DNA of 64,000 nucleotides, taken from the NCBI GenBank assembly GCA_013368315.1, contig JAACJM010000131.1, forward strand, positions 124,001-188,000. Reading direction: 5' to 3'. Position numbers and translations under genes: made by a program. The DNA is from Tetrapyrgos nigripes. Lineage: Eukaryota > Basidiomycota > Agaricomycetes > Agaricales > Campanellaceae. Positions 38,433 through 50,072 of this stretch are shown piece by piece. Within the stretch, counting starts at the first letter, position 1. Every line of letters starts with the position of its first letter. The notes beneath the pieces were generated by a model. It made no database searches, was not told the DNA's origin, and saw only the letters and a program-made list of their open reading frames with translations.

Positions 38433-40500
38433 ATGTCCTCTTCAATGGCAGTGGATTCGACTGCTCCTGCAGCACCCGCACCTCCGAAATTAGTATTGGA
38501 TGAGTTTATCACAGAAGCTGTCTCAGGGACACCGAGCGAGCTGCATCCGTTTTTTGAGGCGTTCAAGACCATGCATACGCGCAAGTGCGTCTCTTTTGGC
38601 TAGAATTGTGTGGTTGGACTATGCTAATAATAAGTTCTCTGTTCTGTTCTGTTCTCTTGTGGAATAACTTGCCAATTTCGTCAACCTTCATGGATTTGTT
38701 TCGCGCTTATGCTCGTCGGATATTAATTGGGATTTTGAAGGCTATGGCATCAACTTACGCTGAAGCTACACGAATTCTTTGACCACCCATTGTCAAAACC
38801 CTACCGCGTAGAAGTGTTCGAGCGGTTCGTGAGCGATTTCGAGTCGAAGTTGAACCAGTTGAGGGTAGTTGAGATGGGAGTTAAGGTGTCGAGGGAAATT
38901 GACAGTACGTGCAGACTCATGATATCAGTAGACTTTGACCTGACTACCGTTGTATTTTAGACCCAGAAAAACACCTGACATTCCTCACTTCACTGCTTTC
39001 GCGCATCAACAAAGAAACATCACAAGAGGCATATGTTCTCCTCCTTGCGACGATTGCACATGCGAAATTGCTGTATGGAGATCTAGAGGGTACTAAGACA
39101 GACATGGATTCCGCGTGGAAGATCTTGGATATCCTTGAGGGTGTAGACGCTGGTGTCAATGCTGCATATTACGGTGTAGCGGCTGACTACTACAAGGTAT
39201 GTCCTACTATACCCTTCCACTTTGCTGTTCTCGTCTTTTTCCGGACTTGGTATTGCTGTGTCCTTTCACTGTCCTTTACGCGTTTTGGGGTTGGATTGCA
39301 GTTAGCCTCAGTATTAGAGATCTGTCAAGGTTCCGGTGAAGGTTCCGGTTGGCTTCATGTCTGACGTTTATGCTTCTATGACACGAGGTTTCAGCAATCT
39401 TTCGTCTTCTAACCCTATGTCCTATCGATGTTGTCGGGATAATTTGTATCCTAACTATAGTTTTTGTTCTTGTCAGGCTAAAGCAGAGTACGCACCATAC
39501 TACCGCAACTCGCTGCTGTACCTTGCATGTCTAGATCCCGCCAAGGACATGACGGTCGAAGAGCGTGTCTCCCGTGCTCACGACCTAGGAATCTCTGCAT
39601 TCTTAGGAGACACGATCTACAACTTTGGAGAATTGGTGCGTCCACCGCTTAACCTATGTCATTTTGATCTGCGGCTAACCCCGTCCGTCTTTCTGCGTCT
39701 CCATGTGTCTGCTGCGTGTTTTCGATTTGGTTGCTTGTTTGCCTTCTTCCGTTTTGATTGACTGGACTCGTTGGCTATCTGACATCAACGTGCGTACATG
39801 TAGCTGATGCACCCCATTCTCGACGCATTAGACGGCACTCCCCATGAGTGGATCAAAAAGCTGTTATTCACCTTCAATGAAGGGAATATAGGGAAGTTTG
39901 AAGCGTTGGCACCGCTCTTTCCTCAAGAGGTGACTATCATTCTTTTGTGCATGGTATACTGGTCGCTCACCATGGTGACTGTTGTGCAGCCAATCTTGCA
40001 AGAAAATTACCCTTTTTTGAGGCAGAAGATTTGTTTAATGGCACTCATCGAGTCGGTTTTCAAGCGTAGTGCCGACAATCGGACGATGACTTTTGAAACA
40101 ATTGGAGCGGAGACGAGGCTTCCTGTGGACGAGGTTGAGCATTTGGTCATGAAAGCTTTGAGGTGAGTTTGTGTCCATCATCTTCTCTTACAGCCACGTC
40201 GTCAGTGTGCCGCCCTCGTGGACCGTAAAACGAGGTTACTGTCCTCCTGTGTCTTCTGTTTGTGTTTGACATTTGACAGCTGGGTTGCTGACTCCCTATC
40301 TTTCCTTCTTTCTACACAGCCTGAAGTTGATACGAGGCTCTATGGACCAAGTCGAGCAAAAAGCGCACATTACATGGGTGCAACCGCGTGTGTTGTCGAA
40401 ACAGCAGATCGGAGACCTGTCGAAGAGGCTGGATCAGTGGGTGAACAAACTGAACACTGTCGAGAAACGGATCGCTCCCGAAGTTCTTATTTCTGCATAG
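38433..40500 (+). CDS. RPN9: 26S proteasome regulatory subunit Rpn9 (PSMD13)
   Basis: Seven exons, 38433-38584, 38741-38904, 38961-39196, 39477-39635, 39804-39929, 39990-40162 and 40320-40500, give 396 residues, the normal length for Rpn9 (393 in yeast). The N-terminal helical repeats (FFEAFKTMH, LWHQLTLKLHEFF) lead into the C-terminal PCI domain (PILQENYPFLRQKICLMALI, IGAETRLPVDEVEHLVMKAL, VRVL-like strand ITWVQPRVLSKQQI). Rpn9 is a scaffold subunit of the proteasome lid that helps assemble the 19S particle and acts in cytosol and nucleus. Some introns are longer than usual here (156, 280, 168 and 157 nt). The gene is complete. The next gene starts 374 bases downstream on the same strand. 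Confidence 0.93.
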
Positions 40501-40874
40501 GCTAGGCCAGTCTGTGCCCCAGTTATATGATTAGAGTGATTACACGTACATTAATGAGTAGCCTGTATATGTAGTTTACCTTATCTGAGTTTGGCAGCGG
40601 ACGAACATGAAGAAAGACAGTAGCTGTGTGAGAAATATAATGATTGCCGCTCCTTTTGAGAGACCCTGAACTGTACAGTCCGTTACAACGTGCCCACAGC
40701 CAACCTTTTCATTTCTACAACTTCTCTGGGCCTCGAGTCCAAGCCTAGTGACGCCACCAGTAGCCTGTGAGGCTTTGCGTAATCAATCCAGCTCTTTCAT
40801 ATCTACGACCACATTCGTAGCCAGAGATTATCAGCTTTCCAAATCCCGTCACTTTATTCTCCTCTACTACTACC
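40501..40874. other. Intergenic spacer between Rpn9 and the Tay1-like gene
   Basis: This contains the Rpn9 3' flank and the upstream region of the Myb protein. A plus-strand frame from 40748 overlaps the start of the real gene and is a shadow. Confidence 0.5.
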
Positions 40875-43800
40875 ATGTCGCAGACGGGCGACGCATCCCC
40901 CACAAAGGAGCACACCAAGTTCCACCTACCCTCATCCTTGACATTCTCATTCAAAGCCCCCTTTCCCGCCTCCTCAGCTGCTTCATCACCCTCAGCCGTT
41001 CCCTTGAAACAAAGACGTGTCTCTTTGGCCCTTCCGAATTCTCCAAGACAAGTCGAAGCATGGAGTTTCCGCGACGACACGGGCCTGGCCTCGGTTCTCC
41101 CCTCAAACTCCTCCGAAGTATGTCTGGTCCCCGAGAAGAGTGGAAAGTTACGAAGGATTGCGCCAGATGAAGATGATGAGGATTTGGGCGGTCTTCAGGA
41201 GAAGAAGCAAAGAAAGAAGTGGACACCAGAGGAGACGCAAATGTTAGTAGATGGGTGTAATAAGGTGCGTCTCTCCAAACTTTTTTTCATACTTGTAATC
41301 GTGGCAGGCTGATGGTCTTTTCTACTTTCTTCAACCAGCACGGCGTTGGAAATTGGAAAGTCATTCTCAGTGACCCCGCATTCAAATTTGATGGACGGTC
41401 TCCTGTCGACCTCAAGGACAGGTGCGGATAACATTCGCTTAGCTTCCACTCCTCTTTTTCTCCAACACTCAATTACTGAACGCGTGTTTTGATTTTCAGA
41501 TTTCGAACCTACTTCCCTGATGCTTACAAACAGCACTATCCTAACGCACGTACACATCTTTCAAGTAAAGTCCGTTCTACACTACCAGACGGCACGTCCC
41601 TTTTCGAAAAGACGCGTAGCAAAAAGCGTAGACCATTCACTGAGGAAGAAGACCGAGCTCTTAAAGCGGGCTACGAGAAACACGGCACCGTCTGGGCGAC
41701 GATTGTCAAAGACCCTATATTCCAAGAACAAAAGCGACGGTCGACGGATTTGCGGGACAGGTTTAGAAATGCGTTTCCCGGATTGTATCAGGCTGCTGGG
41801 TATAAACCTCGGAATACGAAGAAGAAGTTGGGGTCGGTGGATTTACCTGGGCCAAGCACAAGTGCAGGCAAGATGCCTATCCGTGCTGCGACTGATGATC
41901 AATTGTCAATGACGACCCAGGGTACGGTGAGGAGGAGGAGAAGGAACACGAGTTCGGGTCTTCTTCGTGGTGGAACAAAAAGCGTACCCCAAAGCGCAGC
42001 CGCGTCGGAAGATGAGGATTCTTCGGAAGACGAAGTGGGGAGTTCTAAACCGTGTACTCCACCGTTTAGTTCCGTTTGGACGAAACCACCCCCATCCTCT
42101 GCATCACCGCCAGAACTTGCGCCATCGAGATCGACGTCTACAATGGATGATGATGCCGAGATGAGCTTGGTAGACGCGTCGATGAGCCTACAAGACTTCA
42201 TTGGGAACACATCTTCGGAGCTGGATGCTCACTCACAAACGTGGTCCTCAGGATTGGATACTCCTGTGCATTCACATGCACCCTGGGCAGCGTCACCAAC
42301 ATCGTCTCATGTTTCTACCGATTATCTCATCAACTCTCCTTTCCAAGGACGAAACGAGGGTATTGTTGGTGGTATGGGCATGATAGGCAAATCAGCCTGG
42401 GGAACACAAGACTGGTTCTCGGCGAATCCACGGCTGGACAACAGCGGTACAAGCACTTCTTCATATCTTGACGGTCTTTCACCTTCTTCACCATTTTCTT
42501 TCAACAATCTCAACCATGGAGTGTTTGACCGATACGACCTTGTCCCTGGTTCCAATTTTTCCCACTCGGAAGTGGGGACTGCAGATTCCTGGTCGACCTT
42601 TTCAGACGAAATGTTCCCGCCTACGCACTCGAATTACGCAGGTGATTTGATTGCCGGTGCACGTACGCATCAGCCTCAGACGGATTATTGGGGTGGGATT
42701 GGAAGAGGGTTAGCCAGTCTTGGGGAAGAGAATGGTCTTGGATTGGTCGGTATGGGGCCTCCTGTTTTGCAGCAGTCGACGGGGATTCATCCCATGGATC
42801 TGCATGGACCTGCCCTTCCAGCAGCCGAAGAGATTGAGCTGACGGGAATGAGGCTGGATGATCGTCAACAGTCCGAGCAACGGCATATGGATGATTCATC
42901 TGTCGACATTGGAATTGTGGACCTTTCGTCACCCAGGGAAAGCGAGCACCACCGTTCTATGCAACGAGGCAACCATCATAACCACCGGGATTTCCAAAAC
43001 AGAGAGTACTCACACCAACGATCCCAGTCTGTGATGTCTGACACTCGCTTCAGTCTTGATGACCTCGTGGACTTTTCCAATGAAGCCCACTCCACACCTC
43101 CTGGAACACCGTATTCGCAACCTCGACCCTTGCGTAAAATCGTGCGGTCTGGATCAGATGCCTCTGTGCTTGGTCATCATGGTTCTTCTTCTCATGGCCG
43201 CTCCATATCAGTTCCTCCATCCGAGAGAGTCGCACCAGCTGGTCAACCCGGCTCTCCGAGTCCCTCTGGCCCCTCTACTCCTCCTGGGAGGCACATGCGC
43301 AGTCCTAGTGTACATCAGGATATGCTCGGTCAGATGAGACCTCTCGATCTGTCCACAGCGTTGTTTGGTGGTCAGCAGTTACCACACATGCGCCAAGAGC
43401 AACAAAACGTATCTTCTACAACTCCCGCAACGGTGTTATCGCCGACATTGACACACCCTGGTCAACCAACCTTTTCGTCCCTGTTCCTTGCTTCAATGGC
43501 TGGCCAAAATTCTAATGGCAACGATGCAGTTACGAGCGGTGCTTCAACGACGATCAATCCAAACCAAACATCAATAGGAACCTCGCAACCTACCTCTGAA
43601 TTCTACGAAATTCCCTTCCTAGACTTGCATTATTATGGCGGGTCAGGTGCAAATGGATCGGCCATGTTCCCGGCACCGACACCATTGGACGAAGCGCAGA
43701 ATTCCAGGCAGGCTCTGGATCTTGCGCAGAGTGCCGTCTCGAGTTCCTACAAGTCTAGTGGGATTGTTCATTCAGCTATTACCTCGGGTCAGGTACCCTT

Positions 43801-44113
43801 GACGCCTTCCTTGAGTCGTCGAGAGGCTAATGTCCATCCTGCTGCCGAGTTGAGTGCTGGTGTTATTGGTGCTATGGGAGACGTTTTGAGCAGTCTGGAG
43901 AAGACTCAGAGTCGTACCCTTGTGAGTGGTATGGTAACACCGTCGGTCGCAGTGTCTGCTTTGTCCTTGTCCATAAGGGGAGTAGGGGCATCGAGTAGCC
44001 ATGTGAACCATCATCGAGGACAGAGTGCCGCCAGTGTCAATCCTCAGGATTTGATGTTGAGAAGCGACAATCATAAGAGGAAGCGGGCGAGTTGGGATGG
44101 GGCTCATATGTGA
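40875..44113 (+). CDS. Tay1-like double-Myb telomere-repeat-binding protein
   Basis: Three exons, 40875-41264, 41339-41421 and 41500-44113, give 1028 residues. Two Myb/SANT repeats stand in tandem in the N-terminal quarter. The first (about residues 113-164) runs from KKWTPEETQMLVDGC to the telobox-like VDLKDRFRTYFP. The second (about residues 201-255) runs from RRPFTEEEDRALKAGYEKHG to TDLRDRFRNAFP. This paired telobox arrangement matches the Tay1 proteins of Yarrowia and Ustilago, which bind double-stranded TTAGGG-type telomere DNA, so a nuclear telomere or promoter-binding role is inferred. The rest is long, disordered and rich in Ser, Pro, His and Gly, with no other domain recognised. Both introns fall within the first Myb repeat. 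The start codon is preceded by a leader with several CT tracts. Confidence 0.88.
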
Positions 44114-44735
44114 ATGAATACATGCATGTTAGGCGTGGACGTGGGTTTGGGGTGTTGTGGAAGGGGTTACACGGTTGGGGTTGGTCATAGGCTAGGATTG
44201 CCGAGCGGTTGGTTACGGTTCCTCGGTTTTGTCTCCGATTTTTCTTCTCTTTTTCTTCTCTTTTCTTCTAGCTACCGTTCTCTCACACCTTTTCGTTCTT
44301 TTTTTGTTACTTTGTACATACGGCTTGTGGATTCGGATTACTTTTGCACTCATCACATACTTTTTCCTCGTTTTCCATCATCATCAGCATGGCCGCTCTC
44401 TCGATTACTCCTAGCTCTCTCTGTCGTCATTAGTCTCGCATCGTTTTGTTTACCCTTCTTCTGCGCATCATTTCGCCATCTCTTCTTGAAAGCCTCAGCA
44501 TTCTCCCTTTTTTTTTTATCTCGACCTAACTTTTTTTTTTGTTCGTGTATCGGACTCCCTTGCAGTGCGCGCTGAGCCGCTTCGAATTCGTTCTTGTATC
44601 ATCATGATTGTGTCCAATGCATATAGCTATTCTTCGGCCAAATGACGATGCGAGAGCTGCAAAATCTAACAAGTAGAGTAGCCTGGAAGTCGACTGAGAA
44701 AATAGGGAAATAGGTTAGGATGAGCGCTAGTCGAA
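44114..44735. other. 3' flank of the Tay1-like gene
   Basis: T- and CT-rich sequence with T runs at 44505-44545. The long frame starting at 44114 is hydrophobic because of the T-rich strand and is not considered coding. Confidence 0.5.
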
Positions 44736-45017
44736 ATGTTCGCTGTGCGTGCCAGCATATGCATCAGACACACTCTCGCTGCAGTAACACCCAGAACAAT
44801 AGCTTCTTGCCCTAGTCGAGGCTCTGCAATTACTATCGTGCCCCGAACCTCCTCTTCCTATGTACTCAGCGGGACTTTCATTGCCTCACCGGCCAATCAT
44901 ATGGGGCAAAATCGCATCGTCCGTATAAAAATGATCACTGAAAGCATGTCAAAGGAAGCTCTGTTGAAGTTTCCAGAGCAGTTTGGCCCTGTGGAGTACG
45001 TACTTGAAACTGAGTGA
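44736..45017 (+). CDS. Small uncertain ORF, mitochondrial-type N-terminus, possible RRM-like end
   Basis: A 93-codon frame begins MFAVRASICIRHTLAAVTPR, a basic, Ser/Ala-rich start resembling a mitochondrial targeting sequence. It ends with RIVRIKMITESMSKEALLKF followed by PEQFGPVEYV, which has the strand-helix-strand rhythm of the first half of an RNA-recognition motif. A donor-like GTACGT lies at 44996. Downstream, another frame reads FAVVFFASAACSERVL (from 45111), like the second half of an RRM. I could not find a donor and acceptor pair that joins the two blocks in frame. It may be a spliced gene I have not resolved, a decayed gene, or coincidence. Further exon-like sequence occurs near 45355-45420. 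Confidence 0.35.
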   Translation: MFAVRASICIRHTLAAVTPRTIASCPSRGSAITIVPRTSSSYVLSGTFIASPANHMGQNRIVRIKMITESMSKEALLKFPEQFGPVEYVLETE

Positions 45018-46605
45018 AAGTGCGTGTTCTGTTCAGGTTCTGTTGCCCTGCGATGTCGTTCTGGGTTTAATTTATGCTCTCTTACCCGGGCCCGACATTT
45101 GGATGGAGCCTTTGCAGTCGTCTTCTTTGCTTCTGCTGCATGCTCAGAAAGAGTGCTTTCCGGTGAGGAGAAGGGGGGTTGGTCAAGGGAAAACAGCCTG
45201 CAGTGCGTTTACTAGAGTAAGACGTCGTACATAGGAACCGTACCCTGGGAACATATATCCTTCTTTGTTCTTCGTTCCGCAAATTCTCCGTGCACACCTA
45301 CAGGCTTGGTATCTATCTATCTACTGTACTTCTGCGACCAACAAACACCTTGCCAGGCGAGATCCAAAAGACTGCGTATATCTTCAACAAAAGAAGGAGG
45401 ACTCGTACTTGCCACTGTAAGTATGCAGTGGCCCACATCAGTGTCTTGCCTCATTAATATCAGGGCAGGATGGATCCACTATTCGTCAGGCACATACCAC
45501 ACGGAGTAAAGGAAGAGGAGCTTCATCGGGCGTTGAACGTTAAGTTCTCTTGGAGAAATAAAACCGTGGGGGTTGGTGGGTTACTATGACTTATTTCATC
45601 CTCCGGCAACTGACTGTTCTTGTCTCATCTCAGAGTGTTTAGGCCTACAGCAGTAGCAGGCTCTGCTCAGGTCGCATTCTCCGGAAAAGCTGCAGCCCTG
45701 CAAACGTTTAAATCTTAGGATTCGCTATCCCCACGGTACACGAAACGACTTGAAAGACTCGATACAACCGTGACGTCGCGGGATTGAAGTGAAGAGAATC
45801 ATGTTCGGTGTGTGAAATGTACTCAACTACCCTCTCGGCATCTTCATTTCCCATTTCGATATTCTGTTTCCGTTTAAAAAGCATTGGCTGACTGACTGAC
45901 CGATTGACTGATTGTACAACAGCTGCAATTGGTTGGCAAAGGGTCAAGGAACCGGAAAGCGAGAGACCCAAGATGCTATTCTTGAATTCGGAAATGTACT
46001 AGAAGCGACTGCGACACTTCTCGTTCTCCAAGAAGATGGGTCCTTTGCGGCGCGGTATGCGTACGGATTGCCAGGGTAACTGAGTCATAGTAATGGCGGG
46101 ATACACGTTGTTAGAGCGACTTGTGAGTTTGTGAAAGACTGGCAGCTACTCTGAACCGTATACTGATTTGCGTACTTGGCTCCATTGTTCAATTTTCAAT
46201 CTTAGTCTTCTAGCAAGTACAGTTACTGTATGGTCTACCAGCTGTAGTGCTATTACGATCTGGATGCCAGATTGGTGATCTACGATTCTTGTCCTCTTGG
46301 CCCTTAACGCGATACACTGTGCCGTGCCTTGTGCTGCACCTATGACTCGAGCTATTCAGGCTTCGTTTCGAGTAAATAAAACTACGTGAGCATCGCTTTA
46401 ACTAGTATGCCTGCAGTCTGGTTCTTATGTGTATAGCCAATGATAGAGCAAAAAAGCGAGACTCGCTGAGCGTAATGTAGACTCAATGCTCATTTCAGAG
46501 TGACAGTACGTGAAATGGCTCTCGCTCCATGCTAATGGCTCTAAAATTTATGGCATTAGACGACGGGAAGGGGACTCAGTGTTTTGAGGTCTCTGATTCC
46601 ACGGT
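45018..46605. other. Region without a confident gene
   Basis: It may contain later exons of the uncertain gene at 44736 (to about 45510). After that only short frames without recognisable content are seen. Confidence 0.45.
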
Positions 46606-47205
46606 CGGGCTACTTGATCATGTCTTTGTCGGGGATGACAGAACACCTGTAGGTTTGACGCATCAGTCGGGAAGAGTGCGCTGAAGATTTTCCGCCTTGC
46701 TGTAAACCTGTAGGGGTTTCTTCATCTCCGGGTTGCTTGAGAATACAAGTCTTTGTTGCCGATGACAGAGCAAGTCTATGGCTGAAGCGTCAGTGGGAGG
46801 AGTGGTATTGGTTATTCTAGCGTCTTGCGGCAAGATTACTGGAATGTTTCCACCGTCGGGCTACTTGATGATACCAGTCTTTATTGAGGATAACAGAGCA
46901 ATTCGAATGGAGAACAAAATATTATCAAGACTAATTTGGACTTCTCCTTGACTGTCCTTGCCTCATCTCACAACCTCTATCTACGTCTATAGCCAGTCAA
47001 CCTTACGGCGTTGCTAGGATTTTCTACCTCGGGCTTTGTCATGACACTGACAGAGCAACAACTCCTCGTTTCCCATGCGCTGCCAGACCTGAGACAAGTC
47101 CGGCGGAGTTTGAAATGTTGGGGCCTTTCAAAGTTGTTGCCTGCTGCAACAGGGGTTTTTACAACACCGGGCTGCTTGGTAATACGACTTTGCGATGACA
47201 CAATC
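46606..47205 (+). repeat. Degenerate tandem repeats of about 122 bp upstream of the epoxide hydrolase
   Basis: A unit containing CGGGCTACTTGAT, then CTTTGT and GATGACAGAGCA recurs at 46612, 46733 and 46857, spaced about 122-124 bases. More degraded partial copies lie near 47028-47070 (CTGACAGAGCAACA) and 47166-47205 (CCGGGCTGCTTGGTAATAC). The array ends about 90 bases before the TATA box of the hydrolase gene. Function unknown. Confidence 0.6.
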
Positions 47206-47294
47206 TAGGACAAGATATTATTTATTCAGCACTCAGCACTAATTGGACCAGGCGCGAATCGTGCCATACCATAGAACCTCAGAAGCTATCGCAG

Positions 47295-47302
47295 TATAAA
47301 AG
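47295..47302 (+). promoter_or_regulatory. TATA box of the epoxide hydrolase gene
   Basis: TATAAAAG lies about 46-53 bases before the ATG at 47348, a good match to a core promoter TATA box. Confidence 0.6.
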
Positions 47303-47347
47303 GTGGGTCTCGAAACAAAATTACAACAAGACGCCGATCTCTCAAGT

Positions 47348-48674
47348 ATGGTTTTCCAGGTCTTATCTTCTCTACTGCTTGCCTTGACTGTGGGTGCCAC
47401 CTCCTCGGCATTACTTCCTCGAATCGACGCATCTGCGCCGTTCAACTCCTCCTTGTTCAAGGACCTTAATGTCACCAGAGGTCTGAACTACCATTATTAT
47501 GCAGTCCCTGCCGATACCGGAAAGCCCACCCTTCTCTTTCTTCATGGTTACCCTTCCACTTCGTATGATTGGCGTCACCAGGTTGCCTTTTTCCAGGATA
47601 AAGGGTACGGTCTCGTAGTACCAGATATGCTGGGTTACGGAGGCACTGCCAAGCCCTTGGATCCTCAGCTCTACGTTTCCAGTCTGGTTACAAAGGATAT
47701 CGTCGATATTTTGGACGCTGAAGGCATTGACAAGGCAGTCGTGATATCCCATGATTGGTAAAGTTTTCTCGAGGCATTATTTAGGCTCATAGCCTGACTA
47801 TCGCGTCGACAGGGGTTCAAAGACTGGCAGTCGTCTTGCGAATTATTTCCCGGAGCGGTTCCACTCCTACGCATTTCTGGCTGTGGGGTACTTACCTGCT
47901 ACTTACTTTGCAACTCCCTACGATGTAAATCTCAATCTGGTGAGCAGTTATACATCTCTATTGTCCCCTAGTTCTCATGTTGCATCAATGTCGTGTTTAG
48001 ACCAAAGCAGTCCTTGGCTATGAGAACTATGGATACTGGGATTTCTTCGCCTCCGACGGCGCCGATCAAATCATCTTGGACCACCTGGATTCCCTCTTTG
48101 ACATACAATACCCGAACGACACCGTTAAGACGATAACGGACTGGTCTCCATTAGGAGCGTTGGAGGCGTTTCTCAAAAACGATACCAGACTTCCGCCAGT
48201 AAACTACGTTACACCTGAGGTAAGCCCAGAAAATTTCAATGTATTGGGATCCGCTGACTAGAACGGATTGCAATCTCTGTAGGAACGAGCTATTCAAATG
48301 GAAGTTCTCCGCCAAGGCGGGTTTGCCGCTCCTCTCAACTGGTACAAAGTTGCGCGTGGTACTTTCGAAATGCAGGACGACAAGGGTACGAAATTTTCCT
48401 TCAATACTCAGTTCGAGCGAAATTGACGTCTTATTTGGTTGCAGGTATTCCCCAAGAAAATGAACTCCTTCAGAGCCCGGTCTTCTTTGCTACTGCCTTG
48501 CGAGACTACATTACACTTAGCGCTCCAGTCTCCCTGGCCGCAGTTCTTGCTTTCAGTAACAGCACCCTGACTATCCGCGAATATGACGCGGGACATTGGG
48601 TTCAGATGGAGTTCAAAGACGAGGTCAACAATGATTTACTCCAGTGGATTGAGAGCTTGGGCTTGGGTGCCTGA
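47348..48674 (+). CDS. Secreted alpha/beta-hydrolase, epoxide hydrolase type
   Basis: Five exons, 47348-47757, 47813-47939, 48001-48219, 48283-48385 and 48445-48674, encode 362 residues. The start is MVFQVLSSLLLALTVGATSS, a signal peptide. Key motifs of the soluble epoxide hydrolase family are present: HGYPSTSYDW (residues 66-75, oxyanion hole HGxP), the nucleophile Asp136 in SHDWGS, and the base His337 in AGHWVQ. An aspartate nucleophile rather than serine distinguishes it from esterases. Haloalkane dehalogenases share this fold, but HGYP and the overall sequence favour epoxide hydrolase. The enzyme would open epoxides to diols outside the cell or in the secretory pathway. N-glycosylation sites (NVT, NSS, NDT) fit secretion. 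Confidence 0.92.
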
Positions 48675-49513
48675 CGGTTACTCTAAGAGTACCTCCAATA
48701 TACGTACAATCAGAGTATAGAATAAAATCGCAACAGTAGTAATCTTGCAGAATCCACTAATAACAAGAGACGTGTCTGTCAATACCTTGGTAACTCTCGA
48801 TTTGGCCTTCACGCAACCTTCACGTTTTGCAGGGCAACCTGAGCTAGGGCTCCTAGCGGATCGGATGACGTTCGGATACGGATCCATCCGCTCGGATGAG
48901 TCACTCCAGAACCTCAATCCGCATCGGCGGATGGTATCCGTCGGATTGTCGGATCATCCGCGGATGACTGGGTAGTATACTTAAACGTCGTGTCTCAACT
49001 ACGTCTATTCATTGTTTTATAACAACTCCAAGTACGGTACATTAAAATTATTGTGGTCACGCATCAGTTTTGTAAGTACTGTAAGTACAACAATGAGAGC
49101 ATGAAAGTGCTCCAGGCCAGTAAATTTTCATTTTCTCATGCGTTGCCTGAAAGAGAGCAGTTTCGACTAGTCGAGAGCCCAACGAGAGCCATCTACGGCG
49201 TGCAGAGCGTCAAAGAAATATTTTCACGCAATGGACAGCTGTATAGTAGCTCGGAAAAGGCCGAGGAATCACCCAAAATGGCAAATATAGGCACTTCATA
49301 CTCCTCAGCATAAAACTGGATATGCTCACTGACCTCAAGTGTCCAGCCGACTCAACGAGACGGCAGGGAGAGCCATAATCCTGTACCTATTCGGAATCTA
49401 TTGGGGTCTACTGAAAGAGTCGTAGTCACATACTGGGCGGAGCTCTCAGCTCAACTTTCTCGCAAGGAGCATATCAGTTGGACTGCGAAAGCATCGGATA
49501 AAAGTAAACCTAT
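48675..49513. other. Intergenic region with a CGGAT-rich cluster, no gene
   Basis: 3' flanks of two convergent genes. Contains the motif cluster at 48856-48969. The frames at 49053-49313 and 49401-49619 lack domains and overlap the 3' end of the minus-strand gene or its flank. Confidence 0.5.
48856..48969. repeat. Cluster of CGGATG / CATCCG motifs
   Basis: Within about 115 bases CGGAT (or its complement ATCCG) occurs roughly a dozen times in both orientations, for example CGGATCGGATGACG and CATCCGCGGATGAC. It could be an array of binding sites, the remnant of a mobile element end, or a simple-repeat expansion. Confidence 0.55.
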
Positions 49514-50072
49514 TCAAGCTGGAGGCGGCTCAGGTGAGGGATATCCGAAATGGATGATGCTCTCATCTTCCACAAAAACATCGGTGTCCTCTGCAAAAAA
49601 AGACACAGTGTCTTGCTAGAGTTTCAGTAAGTGATATAGAACAAAATGATTGCCAACTTACCCCACCATTCCTCGCCACATACAGGTTCATTATCTGCTT
49701 CGGCCTGAGCAAGCATAGATCGATAATGAAGCTCTGTTCTGTAAATCTGTGTGAGGGATACTGAAGCAAGTTAGTTTTAACGAAAACCTTCAAAAGCTGA
49801 GCACTTACCATGGTATCCACAGCTTTTTTGCTTACTACAGACCAGGATATAGCTGTTGTCAAGTTTAACGGCCGTTGGAGCTATTGCATGCTCGCAAAAG
49901 ATACCGTACTCTTCTAGGTTGTGACTTGAGACATATCTTGGATGAATAAGCCGGTCATACTCATCCATTGGACTAGAGCCGTGAATAAGTAAAACATTAG
50001 AGAATAAAAATGGATTACTCACTAATCTTTCTCAGTGTGTTCTCCGTTGAGAAACGACGGAATAATGCCCAT
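49514..50072 (-). CDS. Small GRF-like zinc-finger protein (129 residues)
   Basis: Four exons on the minus strand fit together in phase: 50072-50023, 49972-49809, 49760-49662 and 49590-49514. Each of the three introns has GT..AG ends (GTGAGT, GTAAGT, GTAAGT donors). The protein begins MGIIPSFLNGEHTEKDYPMD and ends FGYPSPEPPPA. Cysteine and histidine residues C43, H45, C62, C68 and H71 (FCEH...LVCSKQKSCGYH) resemble the GRF-type zinc-binding motif found in some DNA-repair and transposon-related proteins. A helix rich in charged residues follows (YRTELHYRSMLAQAEADNE). The function is unknown. No exon reaches 100 codons, so simple ORF searches would miss it. It is CpG-moderate and lies next to a group of mobile elements, so it could itself derive from one. 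Confidence 0.6.

Noticed and set aside
44114..44575. 153-codon frame directly after the Tay1-like gene
   Set aside because: It lies in the T-rich 3' flank, and Ser/Leu/Phe-rich composition reflects base bias rather than coding.
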